DNA of 42,825 nucleotides from an uncultured Monoglobus sp. (GTDB lineage: Bacteria > Bacillota > Clostridia > Monoglobales > Monoglobaceae), in assembly GCA_947625055.1 (NCBI GenBank), contig CANQMT010000023.1, positions 1 through 42,825 of the forward strand. Direction: 5' to 3'. Each line of letters starts with the position of its first letter. The first letter of the stretch is position 1. A program made the position numbers and the translations under genes. The notes below the pieces were generated by a model. That model saw nothing but the letters and a program-made list of their open reading frames with translations. It did not search any database and was not told the DNA's origin. Of this stretch, positions 1 through 9,592 are shown piece after piece.

Positions 1-1769
1 AAATCGGTTCCCATCTGCTCGCCTTCGGAGAGCACGTCGCTCCAGTCGTTCCACGATACCGAGCCGTCCCCGGCGGTGCTGCCCAAATAGCTCTCGCCGG
101 GATTTACTACCGATTTCGCGTAAACGTACGGGTACGAAGACTCGAACGACGACGCCATTACGCTCCTTGAGACAAGCTCGCCCTCGTTGCGGTCACTGAC
201 CAATTCGTATTTCCCGTCGGCTGTTTTGTTGGTCACAACGACCGAGAAAACTGTGTCCGCGGGGATATAGAGCGGCTCGGCAAGGTCCACGCGGTGATAG
301 CCGCCCAGCTCAAATGTTTTTGTCTCGCTCGCGAGCAGTTCGCCATCGGTGGGCGTCTCGCTTTTTTCGTTCAGCTTATACACCTCAAAGGTTGTCGTGG
401 TGTTCGGCGTGTTGGTCTGAAAAGCCAGAGTGCGAATCATTCTGTCATAGTAGGTTAAAAAATTATTCGCCATGTAGCAGGGCTCGTCGTAGAGATGATA
501 CTGCGTGTCGGGGTTCGCCGGCAGATAGTTATATTTGAAGTCATAATACTTGCTGTTTCTGTACTCGCTTGACGTGTCAAAATCCACAGCCTCATAGCTG
601 TCGATGGTGTGGTCGTAATATGACAGATAAAAATATCCGTCGTCGCCCCAAGTATCATGATCCGGGAATTCCCTGCTCTCGGCGCCGTAGCTGTTTTTAA
701 CTATCCATGCGCCGTTGTCGGGCGGAAGCTCATTGTCGGTGCTGAAATTCTCCCTCGGATAATCGTCGTCCCAGCCCACGACCGTGACCTGATGATCCGA
801 GTAGACTGAGCTGAGCGGATCTTCGCTATGGCTCGTTGGCGAGTAGTGCGCCCACGTTTCCTCGTTTGTGAACCGCGCGTCCGAGCAGTAGCCGATCTGC
901 AGCGGACGTCCGAGCATAAGCTGCTTTTTTGCCGAGTTTACCGCTTCTTGATTAAATACGAATTTATAATCGCCCGTGTTTTCGTCACGCTCAAACTGGG
1001 CGGACGCGGGTATCAAAAAGCTTTCCTCAAGCGCCGCGACCTGGCCGAAGCGCTCGCTTTCGTCAATGCTCCAGTCGTCTTTGTCGCTGTAACAATAGGG
1101 CATATAGCCCTCGCCGTCGGTGTAGCTTAAAGCATAGTCCGGCGTTAAATACATGATATTGCCCTCTTTGCCGCGATACGGATAATCCCGCTCAAGCATC
1201 GGGCCGATACCGCAGGCAAATACCGACGTGGCCGTGGCGGTAAGTCCGCCCGCGTTCATGATCCTGCTCGTATCTTCATCCGCTCCCGGCACATAAGTAC
1301 CCTCGCCGTCCTGCCGGCTAGCAGAGCCGCTCGGCAGAGGAACAAACGCAAACCAAGCGAGATGGTGCTCGGACAGGTCCATTTCATCTCCGTAAGCCTC
1401 TTCCCACTCGTCGCACGAGAGTCCCATTTCGCTCAAAATAGACGACTCTGTCGCGGCTATGGCGGCAAAGCCCCAGCATGCGCCAAAATTTCCCTGATTT
1501 TTTATGGGAGTGACGTAATTCTTTTTTTCTCCGCTGCCTTCAAGATCGGCTGCGCGAAGATCAAACGAGTTCGGGAACTCGTCTGCCTCGGCGGAATTCG
1601 CGGTCTCGGGAAGATAAAAACCGGTCCCGTTTTTGATAAACTCCCTTGCTGCGTCCGCGGCGGTGATTTTTGTTCCGTCATCGGGAGCGGCGAAAGCTCC
1701 CGCGGGAACAAGCGATACCGCCATGACCGCCGCGATAGCACACGATAAAATTTTCTTAAAGCGCCTCAT
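1..1769 (-). CDS. Secreted papain-like (C1) cysteine protease, 3' end off the window
   Basis: Partial: 589 codons are visible and the frame stays open to the left edge. The start is ATG at 1769, with GGAGGT at 1777-1782, 7 nt upstream. Residues 1-27 form a signal peptide (basic MRRFKK, hydrophobic core, AFA cut site). The C1 catalytic triad is visible: Cys98 in QGNFGACWGF, His326 in DHQVTVVGW and Asn359 in WIVKNSYG, with the usual oxyanion Gln just before the Cys. Spacing between Cys and His is larger than in plain papain, matching the clostridial secreted C1 proteases that carry insertions and a C-terminal lectin-like beta domain; the Tyr/Asp-rich region after about residue 400 would be that domain. 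It should hydrolyse proteins or peptides outside the cell. It is divergent from the ferredoxin gene and close to two subtilases, so this end of the window is a proteolysis locus. The C-terminal anchoring mode cannot be seen. Confidence 0.9.
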   Translation of the reverse strand, partial: MRRFKKILSCAIAAVMAVSLVPAGAFAAPDDGTKITAADAAREFIKNGTGFYLPETANSAEADEFPNSFDLRAADLEGSGEKKNYVTPIKNQGNFGACWGFAAIAATESSILSEMGLSCDEWEEAYGDEMDLSEHHLAWFAFVPLPSGSASRQDGEGTYVPGADEDTSRIMNAGGLTATATSVFACGIGPMLERDYPYRGKEGNIMYLTPDYALSYTDGEGYMPYCYSDKDDWSIDESERFGQVAALEESFLIPASAQFERDENTGDYKFVFNQEAVNSAKKQLMLGRPLQIGYCSDARFTNEETWAHYSPTSHSEDPLSSVYSDHQVTVVGWDDDYPRENFSTDNELPPDNGAWIVKNSYGAESREFPDHDTWGDDGYFYLSYYDHTIDSYEAVDFDTSSEYRNSKYYDFKYNYLPANPDTQYHLYDEPCYMANNFLTYYDRMIRTLAFQTNTPNTTTTFEVYKLNEKSETPTDGELLASETKTFELGGYHRVDLAEPLYIPADTVFSVVVTNKTADGKYELVSDRNEGELVSRSVMASSFESSYPYVYAKSVVNPGESYLGSTAGDGSVSWNDWSDVLSEGEQMGTD

Positions 1770-1832
1770 AATTTTGACCTCCGTTGTATTGTAAATTTAT
1801 ATTAGCTGCTTAAAAAACATAATATCATAATA

Positions 1833-1861
1833 ATTATATCATATATCTCGGCAAATTTCAA
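1833..1861 (-). promoter_or_regulatory. Promoter for the C1 protease
   Basis: On the minus strand TTGAAA (1856-1861), a 17-bp spacer and TATAAT (1833-1838), preceded by TG one base upstream (TGATATAAT, extended -10). It leaves a leader of about 60 nt before the ATG. Confidence 0.75.
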
Positions 1862-1975
1862 ATTTGTTTTCGCCCCTAAGCAGGAGTTTTACGTCAAAAA
1901 ATCCGATTTTCGCGCCGTAACATCAGTTTTATAAATCATTAAGCGCTCGGTTCAAAATTTTTGTTTGAATTCAAA

Positions 1976-2004
1976 TAGACTTTTTGATTTAATTGTAGTA
2001 TAAT
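1976..2004 (+). promoter_or_regulatory. Promoter for the iron-sulfur protein gene
   Basis: TAGACT (1976-1981), 17-bp spacer, perfect TATAAT (1999-2004). No TG extension. The predicted start site lies about 40 nt before the gene, which has AAAGGA at 2038-2043. Confidence 0.7.
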
Positions 2005-2051
2005 GTAAATACAAAATCAAAAAAATTAAAAGCAAAGAAAGGAATATTGAA

Positions 2052-2753
2052 ATGAAAAGAAAAATAATCAAAATCGACGCCGAAAAATGCAACGGCTGCG
2101 GCATTTGCGCCGAGGCGTGTCACGAGGGAGCGATAGGCATGGTTGACGGAAAAGCGCGTCTGCTGCGCGAGGACTACTGCGACGGGCTCGGCGATTGTCT
2201 GCCCGCGTGTCCGACGGGAGCGATCACATTCGAGGAACGCGAGGCCGCGGCTTATGACGCGGCAGCGGTCGCGGCGGCGAAAAGCGCCCGATCGGAAAGC
2301 GATACTCTGCCGTGCGGATGTCCGGGAACGAACGCGAAGGAGATCAGTCATACATACGAGGATGACAATAAGCCCGCCGCAAAGCAGCAAAGCCGACTTT
2401 CTCAATGGCCGGTTCAGATCAAGCTCGCGCCGGTAAACGCGCCATATTTTGACGGCGCGAACCTGCTTGTCGCGGCGGACTGCACAGCCTACGCATACGG
2501 GAATTTCCACGACGATTTTATAAAAAACAAAATCACTCTCATCGGCTGCCCGAAGCTCGATATGGTCGATTATTCGGAAAAGCTGACGCAGATCATCGCT
2601 CAAAACAATATAAAAAGCGTTACGGTCGCGCGCATGGAGGTTCCGTGCTGCGGCGGTATAGAGAACGCTGTCAAACAGGCGCTTATGGCAAGCGGTAAAT
2701 TTATACCGTGGCAGGTGGCGACTGTATCTACGGACGGAAAAATTTTGGAATAA
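2052..2753 (+). CDS. 4Fe-4S cluster protein with C-terminal CCG motif
   Basis: 233 residues. ATG at 2052 has AAAGGA 8 nt upstream. The N-terminus is ferredoxin-like: Cys13, 16, 19 and 23 form a classical CxxCxxCxxxC cluster site. The second site, Cys43, Cys49 and Cys53 (followed by Pro), has Gly46 where a fourth ligand would sit, so it may be a three-ligand or non-canonical cluster. More cysteines follow in CGCPG (about 109), in ADC and GCPK, and in PCCGG near residue 202, a CCG-like metal or thiol site. I recognise this as a common anaerobe protein annotated as a 4Fe-4S dicluster protein; its electron partner is not known to me. No signal peptide, so cytoplasmic. It is monocistronic with its own promoter, between divergent C1 protease and codirectional subtilase genes. 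A redox or electron-carrier role is inference from the clusters. Confidence 0.88.
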   Translation: MKRKIIKIDAEKCNGCGICAEACHEGAIGMVDGKARLLREDYCDGLGDCLPACPTGAITFEEREAAAYDAAAVAAAKSARSESDTLPCGCPGTNAKEISHTYEDDNKPAAKQQSRLSQWPVQIKLAPVNAPYFDGANLLVAADCTAYAYGNFHDDFIKNKITLIGCPKLDMVDYSEKLTQIIAQNNIKSVTVARMEVPCCGGIENAVKQALMASGKFIPWQVATVSTDGKILE

Positions 2754-2856
2754 GGTTTTTTACGACAGAAAATCTGCTTTTCGCGCCCGAATATATGATA
2801 TATCATTCTCAACTCAAAAATCACTTATAAATATGCGTTATTCCGCAAAAGCGGGA

Positions 2857-2885
2857 TAGACAGCTTCAAAGTTTTGTGTTATAAT
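2857..2885 (+). promoter_or_regulatory. Promoter for the first subtilase
   Basis: TAGACA (2857-2862), 17-bp spacer, TATAAT (2880-2885) with an upstream TG (TGTTATAAT). The start site falls near 2892, giving a very short leader of about 25 nt to the ATG at 2917; an earlier in-frame ATG at 2890 is therefore unlikely to be used. Confidence 0.75.
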
Positions 2886-2916
2886 AAACATGATAAATTC
2901 TGAAAGGACGGATATT

Positions 2917-5900
2917 ATGAACAAAAGGATAATCTCGGCAATTTTGTCGGCGCTGCTGCTTTTCGGAGCGGTAAACATGCCCGCGCTGGCCGATGACGAA
3001 AAGGTGACGCTTATAGTTGAAACCGAGGGCGCTCCGCTTCTCGGAACCAGAGAGGCCGCCTTGATGGGCGCGTCAGAGTTTTTAAAAACCGACGAGGCAA
3101 GGGATACCGAGGCGCGGCTTTTGAGCGCGCAGGACAAGGTCAAGTCGGCGGTCAAAAGGCGCTCGGGAGCGGACGCGGACAAGGGCTTTACCTACACAAG
3201 CGTTTTTAACGGATTTTCAATGGAGGCCCGCGAGAGCGATATTGAAAAAATCAAGTCGATCGACGGCGTCAAAAACGTGTATATTTCCGAAGCGGTCGAA
3301 ATTCCCGATCAGCCCGCAGCGGACGAAGAAAGCGCGCCCGGCTTCGGCGGTCAGATGATGAACGCGCAGGCGATGTATGACAACGGCTATAACGGCGGCG
3401 GGCAGGCCGTGGCGATCATAGACGCGGGATTTGATGTCGTTCACGAATTTTTCTCATCGACCGCAGAAGACCCGAGATTATCTAAAAGCTATGTAAAAGA
3501 TCTTATCGAAAATAACGAGCTTAACGCGAAGGCCGAGGCAAATCAGGTTTACAAAAACGCGAAGATCCCGTTTGCCTATGATTACGGCGACAATGACGCG
3601 GATGTGTATTACCCTCAGTTGTCGCACGGCACTCATGTGGCGGGCATCGCGGCGGGCAAGAACGGCGTGTTTGAGGGAACGACATTCTCGGGCGTCGCAC
3701 CCGAGGCTCAGCTTGTCTTGATGAAAATTGCCGACTCGGAAGGCAGCACATATAACTCCGTTATCATCGCCGCTATGGACGACGCGGCGAAAATGGACGT
3801 GTGCGCGGTCAATATGAGCTTGGGCTCAACGCTGGCGAATTCCCCGGCATACACAACCGCCTGTGATAACATGAGAAACGCAGGGATCGCGGTCATCAGC
3901 GCCGCCGGAAATGACGACAGATACGCCGAGACCGCCGAAAACCCCGATTACACCTATATCGAATATCCGGCAGTCTGCTCGGCGTCGACCGCAGTTGCGT
4001 CGTGCGACACGGACAAGAGGTGGCTCATAGGCGGCGGGATAACGCTCGCCGACGGAGAGAAGATCGTCGTTGACCAAGCGGTGTACAGCGAGCTGTTTTT
4101 CAAAAAATTCTCGGATAAATTTTATGACTATGTGTATGTGGGCAGCGAGACAACTCCGCCCGAGGATGTTGTGAAAGGAAAGATCGTTATCTCTGTTTTA
4201 AACAGCGGAATAACAAGCAGGTATCTTTTAGATTGCGGCGCCATTGGAATGATTTTTGTGGAAAACGACGAGATCGATGGCAGACTGCATACCGTGAGTG
4301 ATGAAATACCCGGCCTGGTGGTGCGCAAGTCCTACGGCGAAAAGCTGATAAACGCCGAGGATAAGCGGTTTAAAACCGATGCGGAAATATGCACACTCTA
4401 CGGGGAATTTCCCGACGCGGGAATATCCTATTTCAGCAACTGGGCGACATCCTCAAATCTTGAGCTAAAGCCCGAGATCACCGCGCCGGGCGGCGATATT
4501 CTGTCGTCGGTCAACGGTGACGAATACGAAAACAATAACGGCACATCCATGGCGGCTCCGCAGATCACGGGCGCTATGGCGCTGATGAGCGATTTTGTCG
4601 AAGCGGAATATCCCGAGGTCGCGGGCGCGGACAAGGTCGCGCTTATGGAAAATATTTTGATGAGCTCGGCAAGCCTTTTTTACAGTGACGAGGAAAAGAC
4701 TCTCCCATTGTCGCCGCGCAAGCAGGGCGCGGGCCTCGCGAATTTACAAGACGCGCTGACGATCCCAGTGATACTCAAGGGCGACAGCGGCAAATCAAAA
4801 CTGAGCCTCGGCGATATGCTCGGCGATGAGATAACGCTTAATTTCACGGCCGAGAACCTGACCGACAGCGACGTGACCTACGACGATATATCGGTTTGCG
4901 CGCTCACCGACGGATATGAAAACATAGACGGTGAAAATATGATCTCTGACTCGGTTCCGCTTGAGATCACCGCGGTCGAAAAGCCCGAAAGCGTGACCGT
5001 TCCCGCAAACGGAGAAACAGAGGTAAGCGTAAAAATAACCTTAAACGGCGAGCAGACAGCGGCCAATAAAGAAATATTCACAAACGGCTTTTGGGTGGAC
5101 GGATTTATAACCCTGAGTTCGAAGGACGGCTCGGTGACAAAATCGAGCATGCCTTACACGGGATTTTACGGCGATTGGACAGCCGCTGACGCGTTTTCTC
5201 CCTCGTATTTTGAGGAAGGCGGCAGCGCCGAGAACGGTTATATCGGATACAATTCCAATGTTCTCGGCACAAACTTGTTTGCGAGCGGCGATGAGGATAA
5301 AAGCGAATATGAAAGCGAAAGCTATGTGGGCATATCGGGTCTGACCGACAACACGGGATATTGGATAAGAGTGCGCATGCTGCGCGCTCTCGTTGATACG
5401 GTCTTGACCGTCAAAGACTCGAGCGGCAATGTCGTGTATGAGAAAAAGCTTTACGATGGTCTGTGCCGCCAGCTCGAAATCAATGATTACTTTGAGAATG
5501 TTTCGCTGGATGGGCTCGGCCTTTCCGAAGGCGACTATACCGCGGTCCTGTCGGGCAATTTCGTGTACGGCGACAAAATCAAGACCGAGGAAAAGACGTA
5601 TAAGTTTTATATCGACTCCGAGCTGCCCGAGATAAGAGATCCGAAAATCTATGAAGAAGACGGCAAAAAATACGCGTCATTTAAGGCAAGTGATAACCGC
5701 TATCTGATGGGCGCCATGGCAAATGACGGAAGCAACACGATCAGCGCGGCGGTCAAAGCTCAAAAAGAAGCGGAAATAACGCTTGATATAACGGATTTGG
5801 ATGAAGAGACACTTGAATTTTCGGTAAGCGATTATGCCTATAACACGTACGATTTCAAGATCGGCGCGGTAAACGCCGAGATAACCGACAGCATCACGGG

Positions 5901-6159
5901 CGGAGGCAGCGCCGCGTTTATCGCGAGCATCGTCAACAACGCCGCTGACGCCGACGCTGATGTTATGATGGCGATATATGACAGTGACGGCGTGCTGATC
6001 GGCGCGGACGTGCAAAACGTGTTCATAAACAGCGGCGAAAAGCTCTCGCTCGCATTCAGCTTTGAAAACGCACCGACTGCGGCCGAGGCCCGACTGTTTG
6101 TCTGGGAGCACGACAAACTGACCCCTCTGTGCGACCCCGTGATATTCACCGAATTTTAA
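2917..6159 (+). CDS. Secreted subtilase (S8) with PA and Fn3-like domains, copy 1
   Basis: 1080 residues. The ATG at 2917 has AAAGGA 8 nt upstream; the ATG at 2890 lies at the transcription start. Signal peptide 1-25 (ALA cut site), an I9-like propeptide to about residue 130, then the peptidase domain: Asp169 in VAIIDAG, His237 in HGTHVAG, oxyanion Asn332 in AGNDD and Ser544 in NGTSMAAP. The long gap between Asn332 and Ser544 holds a protease-associated (PA) insert at about 365-500, as in lactocepin and C5a peptidase relatives. After about 610 come beta-rich modules resembling the Fn3-like domains of those enzymes. No LPXTG, SLH or terminal membrane helix is seen, so it is probably released or held non-covalently. 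Role: extracellular protein degradation. It is one of a tandem pair with 6353-9592; both proteins keep identical spacing of catalytic residues. Confidence 0.93.
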   Translation: MNKRIISAILSALLLFGAVNMPALADDEKVTLIVETEGAPLLGTREAALMGASEFLKTDEARDTEARLLSAQDKVKSAVKRRSGADADKGFTYTSVFNGFSMEARESDIEKIKSIDGVKNVYISEAVEIPDQPAADEESAPGFGGQMMNAQAMYDNGYNGGGQAVAIIDAGFDVVHEFFSSTAEDPRLSKSYVKDLIENNELNAKAEANQVYKNAKIPFAYDYGDNDADVYYPQLSHGTHVAGIAAGKNGVFEGTTFSGVAPEAQLVLMKIADSEGSTYNSVIIAAMDDAAKMDVCAVNMSLGSTLANSPAYTTACDNMRNAGIAVISAAGNDDRYAETAENPDYTYIEYPAVCSASTAVASCDTDKRWLIGGGITLADGEKIVVDQAVYSELFFKKFSDKFYDYVYVGSETTPPEDVVKGKIVISVLNSGITSRYLLDCGAIGMIFVENDEIDGRLHTVSDEIPGLVVRKSYGEKLINAEDKRFKTDAEICTLYGEFPDAGISYFSNWATSSNLELKPEITAPGGDILSSVNGDEYENNNGTSMAAPQITGAMALMSDFVEAEYPEVAGADKVALMENILMSSASLFYSDEEKTLPLSPRKQGAGLANLQDALTIPVILKGDSGKSKLSLGDMLGDEITLNFTAENLTDSDVTYDDISVCALTDGYENIDGENMISDSVPLEITAVEKPESVTVPANGETEVSVKITLNGEQTAANKEIFTNGFWVDGFITLSSKDGSVTKSSMPYTGFYGDWTAADAFSPSYFEEGGSAENGYIGYNSNVLGTNLFASGDEDKSEYESESYVGISGLTDNTGYWIRVRMLRALVDTVLTVKDSSGNVVYEKKLYDGLCRQLEINDYFENVSLDGLGLSEGDYTAVLSGNFVYGDKIKTEEKTYKFYIDSELPEIRDPKIYEEDGKKYASFKASDNRYLMGAMANDGSNTISAAVKAQKEAEITLDITDLDEETLEFSVSDYAYNTYDFKIGAVNAEITDSITGGGSAAFIASIVNNAADADADVMMAIYDSDGVLIGADVQNVFINSGEKLSLAFSFENAPTAAEARLFVWEHDKLTPLCDPVIFTEF

Positions 6160-6303
6160 TAACCCGCTTCGCGGCTCCGGCCACAGCCGTCCCCTACGTC
6201 ATAATATGCAAAATGCCGTAGGGGCGGATATTATCCGCCCGCCCTATTCACTATTTACTAATCGCTAATCACTACGTTCGTAGTGGCGGATATTATCCGC
6301 CCG
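6157..6303 (+). repeat. 147-bp direct repeat, copy A, downstream of subtilase 1
   Basis: Begins at the subtilase stop codon and matches 9590-9736 at 145 of 147 positions (differences near 6279 and 6284). It contains two copies of a palindromic unit, GGGCGGATATTATCCGCCC-like, at 6218-6241 and 6280-6303, plus an 8-bp stem CCCCTACG/CGTAGGGG. Such short palindromic intergenic units act as REP-type repeats; the first could stop transcription. Confidence 0.9.
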
Positions 6304-6314
6304 TAATATACTTG

Positions 6315-6323
6315 TGATATAAT
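6315..6323 (+). promoter_or_regulatory. Extended -10 element for the second subtilase
   Basis: TGATATAAT at 6315-6323. No good -35: the position 17 bp upstream falls in the palindromic repeat (ATCCGC). The leader would be about 25 nt. Unlike copy 1, the promoter here is juxtaposed to the repeat, so expression of the two proteases may differ. Confidence 0.55.
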
Positions 6324-6352
6324 AATATATTAAATGTGGAAGGAATGATATT

Positions 6353-9300
6353 ATGCATAAGAGGATAATCTCGGCAATTTTGACCGCGCTGCTGCTTTTC
6401 GGAGCGGTAAACATGCCCGCGCTGGCCGAGGACAAAAAGGTTACGCTTATAGTCGAGACCGAGGGCGCTCCGCTTCTCGGAACCAAAGAGGCCGCCTTGA
6501 TGGGAGCGTCAGAGTTTTTAAAAACCGACGAGGCCAAGGAGACCGAGGCGCGGCTTTTGAGCGCGCAGGACAAGGTCAAGTCGGCGGTCAAAAGACGCTC
6601 CGGAGCGGACGCGGACAAGGGCTTTACCTACACAAGCGTTTTCAACGGATTTTCAATGAAGGCCCGCGAGAGCGATATTGAAAAAATCAAGTCGATAGAC
6701 GGCGTCAAAAATGTGTATATATCCGAAACGGTCGAAATCCCCGATACGCCCGACTCGGACGGAGTAAGTGCGCCCGGCTTTGGCGCGCAGATGATGAATG
6801 CGCAGGCGATGTATGACAACGGCTATAACGGCGGCGGGCAAGCCGTGGCGATCATAGACGCGGGATGCGACGTCAGTCACGATTTTTTTGCCGCGAATAT
6901 TGAAGATCCGAGGCTGTCCAAAAGCGACATAAGGAATTATGTCGAAAATAACGAGCTTAACGCGAAGGCCGAGGCAAATCAGGTTTACAAAAACGCGAAG
7001 ATCCCGTTTGCCTATGATTACGGCGACAATGACGCGGACGTATATTACGCCGAGATGACGCACGGCACTCATGTGGCGGGCATCGCGGCGGGCAAGAACG
7101 GCGTGTTTGAGGGAACGACATTCTCCGGCGTCGCGCCCGAGGCTCAGCTCGTTTTGATGAAAGTCGCCGACTCGGAAGGCAACGCGGAGGACTCCGTTAT
7201 CATCGCCGCGATGGACGACGCGTCAAAAATAGATGTGTGCGCGGTCAATTTGAGCGTGGGTACCACATTTGCAAATTCCACGATGTATGCAACCGCCTGC
7301 GATAACCTGAGAAACGCGGGGATCGCGGTTATATGCTCCGCGGGAAACGATGACAGATACGATGAGACCGCCGAAAACCCCGATTACACCTATAACAATT
7401 ATCCGGCGTCCTGTTCCGCGGCGACCGCGGTCGCGTCGTGCGACACGAACAAGAGGTGGCTCATAGGCGGCGGGATAACGCTCGCCGACGGAGAGAAGAT
7501 CGTCGTTGATCAAGCGGTGTACAGCGAGCTGTTTTTCAAAAAATTCTCGGATAAATTTTATGACTATGTGTATGTGGGCAGCGAGACAACTCCGCCCGAG
7601 GATGTTGTGAGCGGAAAGATCGTTATCTTTGATATGAACAGCGGAATAACAAGTAAGTACCTTTTAGATTGCGGAGCCGTGGGCATAATAATGCCGGCGC
7701 CCGATGAGCGCGACGGCATAATACAAACCGTGAGCGATGAAATGCCGGGTCTGGTGGTGCGCAAATCCTACGGCGAAAAGCTGATAAACGCCGAGGACAA
7801 GCGGCTTAAGACCGACGCGGAAATATGCACGCTCTACGGGGAATTCCCCGACGCGGGAATATCCGATTACAGCAACTGGGGAACCGGTTCAAGTCTTGAT
7901 CTAAAGCCCGAGATCACCGCGCCGGGCGGCAATATTCTGTCGTCGGTCAACGGCGACGTATATGAAAACAAAAACGGCACGTCCATGGCGGCTCCGCACA
8001 TCACGGGCGCTATGGCGCTCATGAGCGGTTTTATGGAGGCAGAACACCCCGAGACAGCAGGCGCGGACAAGGTCGCGCTTATGGAAAATATTTTGATGAG
8101 CTCGGCGAGCCTTATATGCAGCGACGAGGAAAAGACGCTTCCCGTGTCGCCGCGCAGGCAGGGCGCGGGCCTCGCGAATTTAAAGGACGCGCTGACGATC
8201 CCCGTGATTTTAAAAGGCGACAGCGGCAAATCAAAACTGAGCCTCGGCGACATGCTCGGCGATGAGATAACGCTTAACTTCACAGCCGAGAACCTGACCG
8301 ACAGCGACGTGACCTACGACGATATATCGGTTTGCGCGCTCACCGACGGATATGAAAACATAGACGGCGAAAATATGATCTCTGACTCGGTTCCGCTTGA
8401 GATCACAGCGGTCGACAAGCCCGAAAGCGTGACCGTTCCCGCAAACGGCGAAACAGAGGTAAGCGTAAAAATTACTCTAAACGGCGAGCAGACAGCGGCC
8501 AATAAAGAAATATTCACAAACGGCTTTTGGGTGGACGGATATATAACCCTGAGCGCAAAGGACGGCTCGGTGACAAAATCGAGCATGCCCTACACGGGAT
8601 TTTACGGCGACTGGACGGCCGCCGACGCGTTTTGCCCCTCATATTTTGAAGAAGGCGGCAGCGCCGCGAACGGATATATCGGATACAATTCGGGTGTGCT
8701 CGGCACAAACTTGTTTGTGAGCGGCGGCGAGGATAAAAGCGAATATGAAAGCGAAAGCTATGTGGGCATATCGGGCTTGATCGACAATAAATATGAGATA
8801 AACGTGCGAATGCTGCGCACCCTTGTTGACACGGTTTTGCTCGTCAAAGACCCGGGCGGCAATGTCGTGTATGAGAAAAAGTGTAACGACGGTCTGTGCC
8901 GCCAGATCGAAAGCTTTGATTACTTTGAGAATGTTTCGCTGGATGGGCTCGGCCTTCCCGAAGGCGACTATACCGCGGTTCTGTCAGGAAAATTCGTGTA
9001 CGGAGACAAAAGCAGGGCCGAGGAAAAGACGTATAAGTTTTATATCGACTCCGAGCCTCCCGAGATAAGAAACCCGAAAATTTATGAAGAGGATGGCAAA
9101 AAATACGCGTCGTTTAAGGCGAGCGATAACCGCTATCTGATGGGCGCCATGGCAAATGACGGAAGCAACATGGTCAGTGCAGCGGTCAAGGCTCAAAAAG
9201 AGGCGAAAATAACGCTTGATATAACGGATCTGAACGAAGAAACACTTGAATTTTCGGTTTCCGATTATGCCTATAACACATATGATTTCAAGATCGGCGG

Positions 9301-9592
9301 TGTAAACGCCGAGATAACCGACAGCATCACAGACGGAGGCAGCGCCGCGTTTATCGCGAGCATCGCCAACAACGCCGCCGACGCCAACGCGGATGTTATG
9401 ATGGCGATATATGACAGTGACGGCGTTATGATCAGCGCGGATGTGCAAAACGTGTTTATAAACAGCGGCGAGAAGCTCTCGCTCGCATTCAGCTTTGAAA
9501 ATGTGCCGAACGCAACCGAGGCCCGTCTGTTCGTTTGGGAACACGACAAACTGACCCCGCTGTGCGACCCCGTGATATTCACCGAATTTTAA
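6353..9592 (+). CDS. Secreted subtilase (S8) with PA and Fn3-like domains, copy 2
   Basis: 1079 residues, ATG at 6353 with GGAAGGA 8 nt upstream. Same architecture as copy 1: signal peptide (ALA cut), propeptide, Asp169, His237, Ser544 in NGTSMAAPH, PA insert and Fn3-like C-terminus. The two proteins align without a gap through the catalytic Ser; one single-residue indel occurs near the Tyr-Trp segment around residue 815. Most of the length is identical, but differences are bunched in places that should face the substrate: just after Asp169, before His237 (PQLS versus AEMT), residues around 280-350 and the end of the PA insert. This suggests duplication followed by change in specificity, although that is inference. 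Extracellular. Confidence 0.93.
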   Translation: MHKRIISAILTALLLFGAVNMPALAEDKKVTLIVETEGAPLLGTKEAALMGASEFLKTDEAKETEARLLSAQDKVKSAVKRRSGADADKGFTYTSVFNGFSMKARESDIEKIKSIDGVKNVYISETVEIPDTPDSDGVSAPGFGAQMMNAQAMYDNGYNGGGQAVAIIDAGCDVSHDFFAANIEDPRLSKSDIRNYVENNELNAKAEANQVYKNAKIPFAYDYGDNDADVYYAEMTHGTHVAGIAAGKNGVFEGTTFSGVAPEAQLVLMKVADSEGNAEDSVIIAAMDDASKIDVCAVNLSVGTTFANSTMYATACDNLRNAGIAVICSAGNDDRYDETAENPDYTYNNYPASCSAATAVASCDTNKRWLIGGGITLADGEKIVVDQAVYSELFFKKFSDKFYDYVYVGSETTPPEDVVSGKIVIFDMNSGITSKYLLDCGAVGIIMPAPDERDGIIQTVSDEMPGLVVRKSYGEKLINAEDKRLKTDAEICTLYGEFPDAGISDYSNWGTGSSLDLKPEITAPGGNILSSVNGDVYENKNGTSMAAPHITGAMALMSGFMEAEHPETAGADKVALMENILMSSASLICSDEEKTLPVSPRRQGAGLANLKDALTIPVILKGDSGKSKLSLGDMLGDEITLNFTAENLTDSDVTYDDISVCALTDGYENIDGENMISDSVPLEITAVDKPESVTVPANGETEVSVKITLNGEQTAANKEIFTNGFWVDGYITLSAKDGSVTKSSMPYTGFYGDWTAADAFCPSYFEEGGSAANGYIGYNSGVLGTNLFVSGGEDKSEYESESYVGISGLIDNKYEINVRMLRTLVDTVLLVKDPGGNVVYEKKCNDGLCRQIESFDYFENVSLDGLGLPEGDYTAVLSGKFVYGDKSRAEEKTYKFYIDSEPPEIRNPKIYEEDGKKYASFKASDNRYLMGAMANDGSNMVSAAVKAQKEAKITLDITDLNEETLEFSVSDYAYNTYDFKIGGVNAEITDSITDGGSAAFIASIANNAADANADVMMAIYDSDGVMISADVQNVFINSGEKLSLAFSFENVPNATEARLFVWEHDKLTPLCDPVIFTEF

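Noticed and set aside
314-1748. Plus-strand open frames across the left 1.7 kb
   Set aside because: They are opposite the C1 protease, whose catalytic triad and signal peptide are read on the minus strand.
5429-6111. Small open frames opposite or out of frame with the subtilase C-termini
   Set aside because: They occur in both copies only because the sequence is duplicated; there is no ribosome site or recognisable domain.
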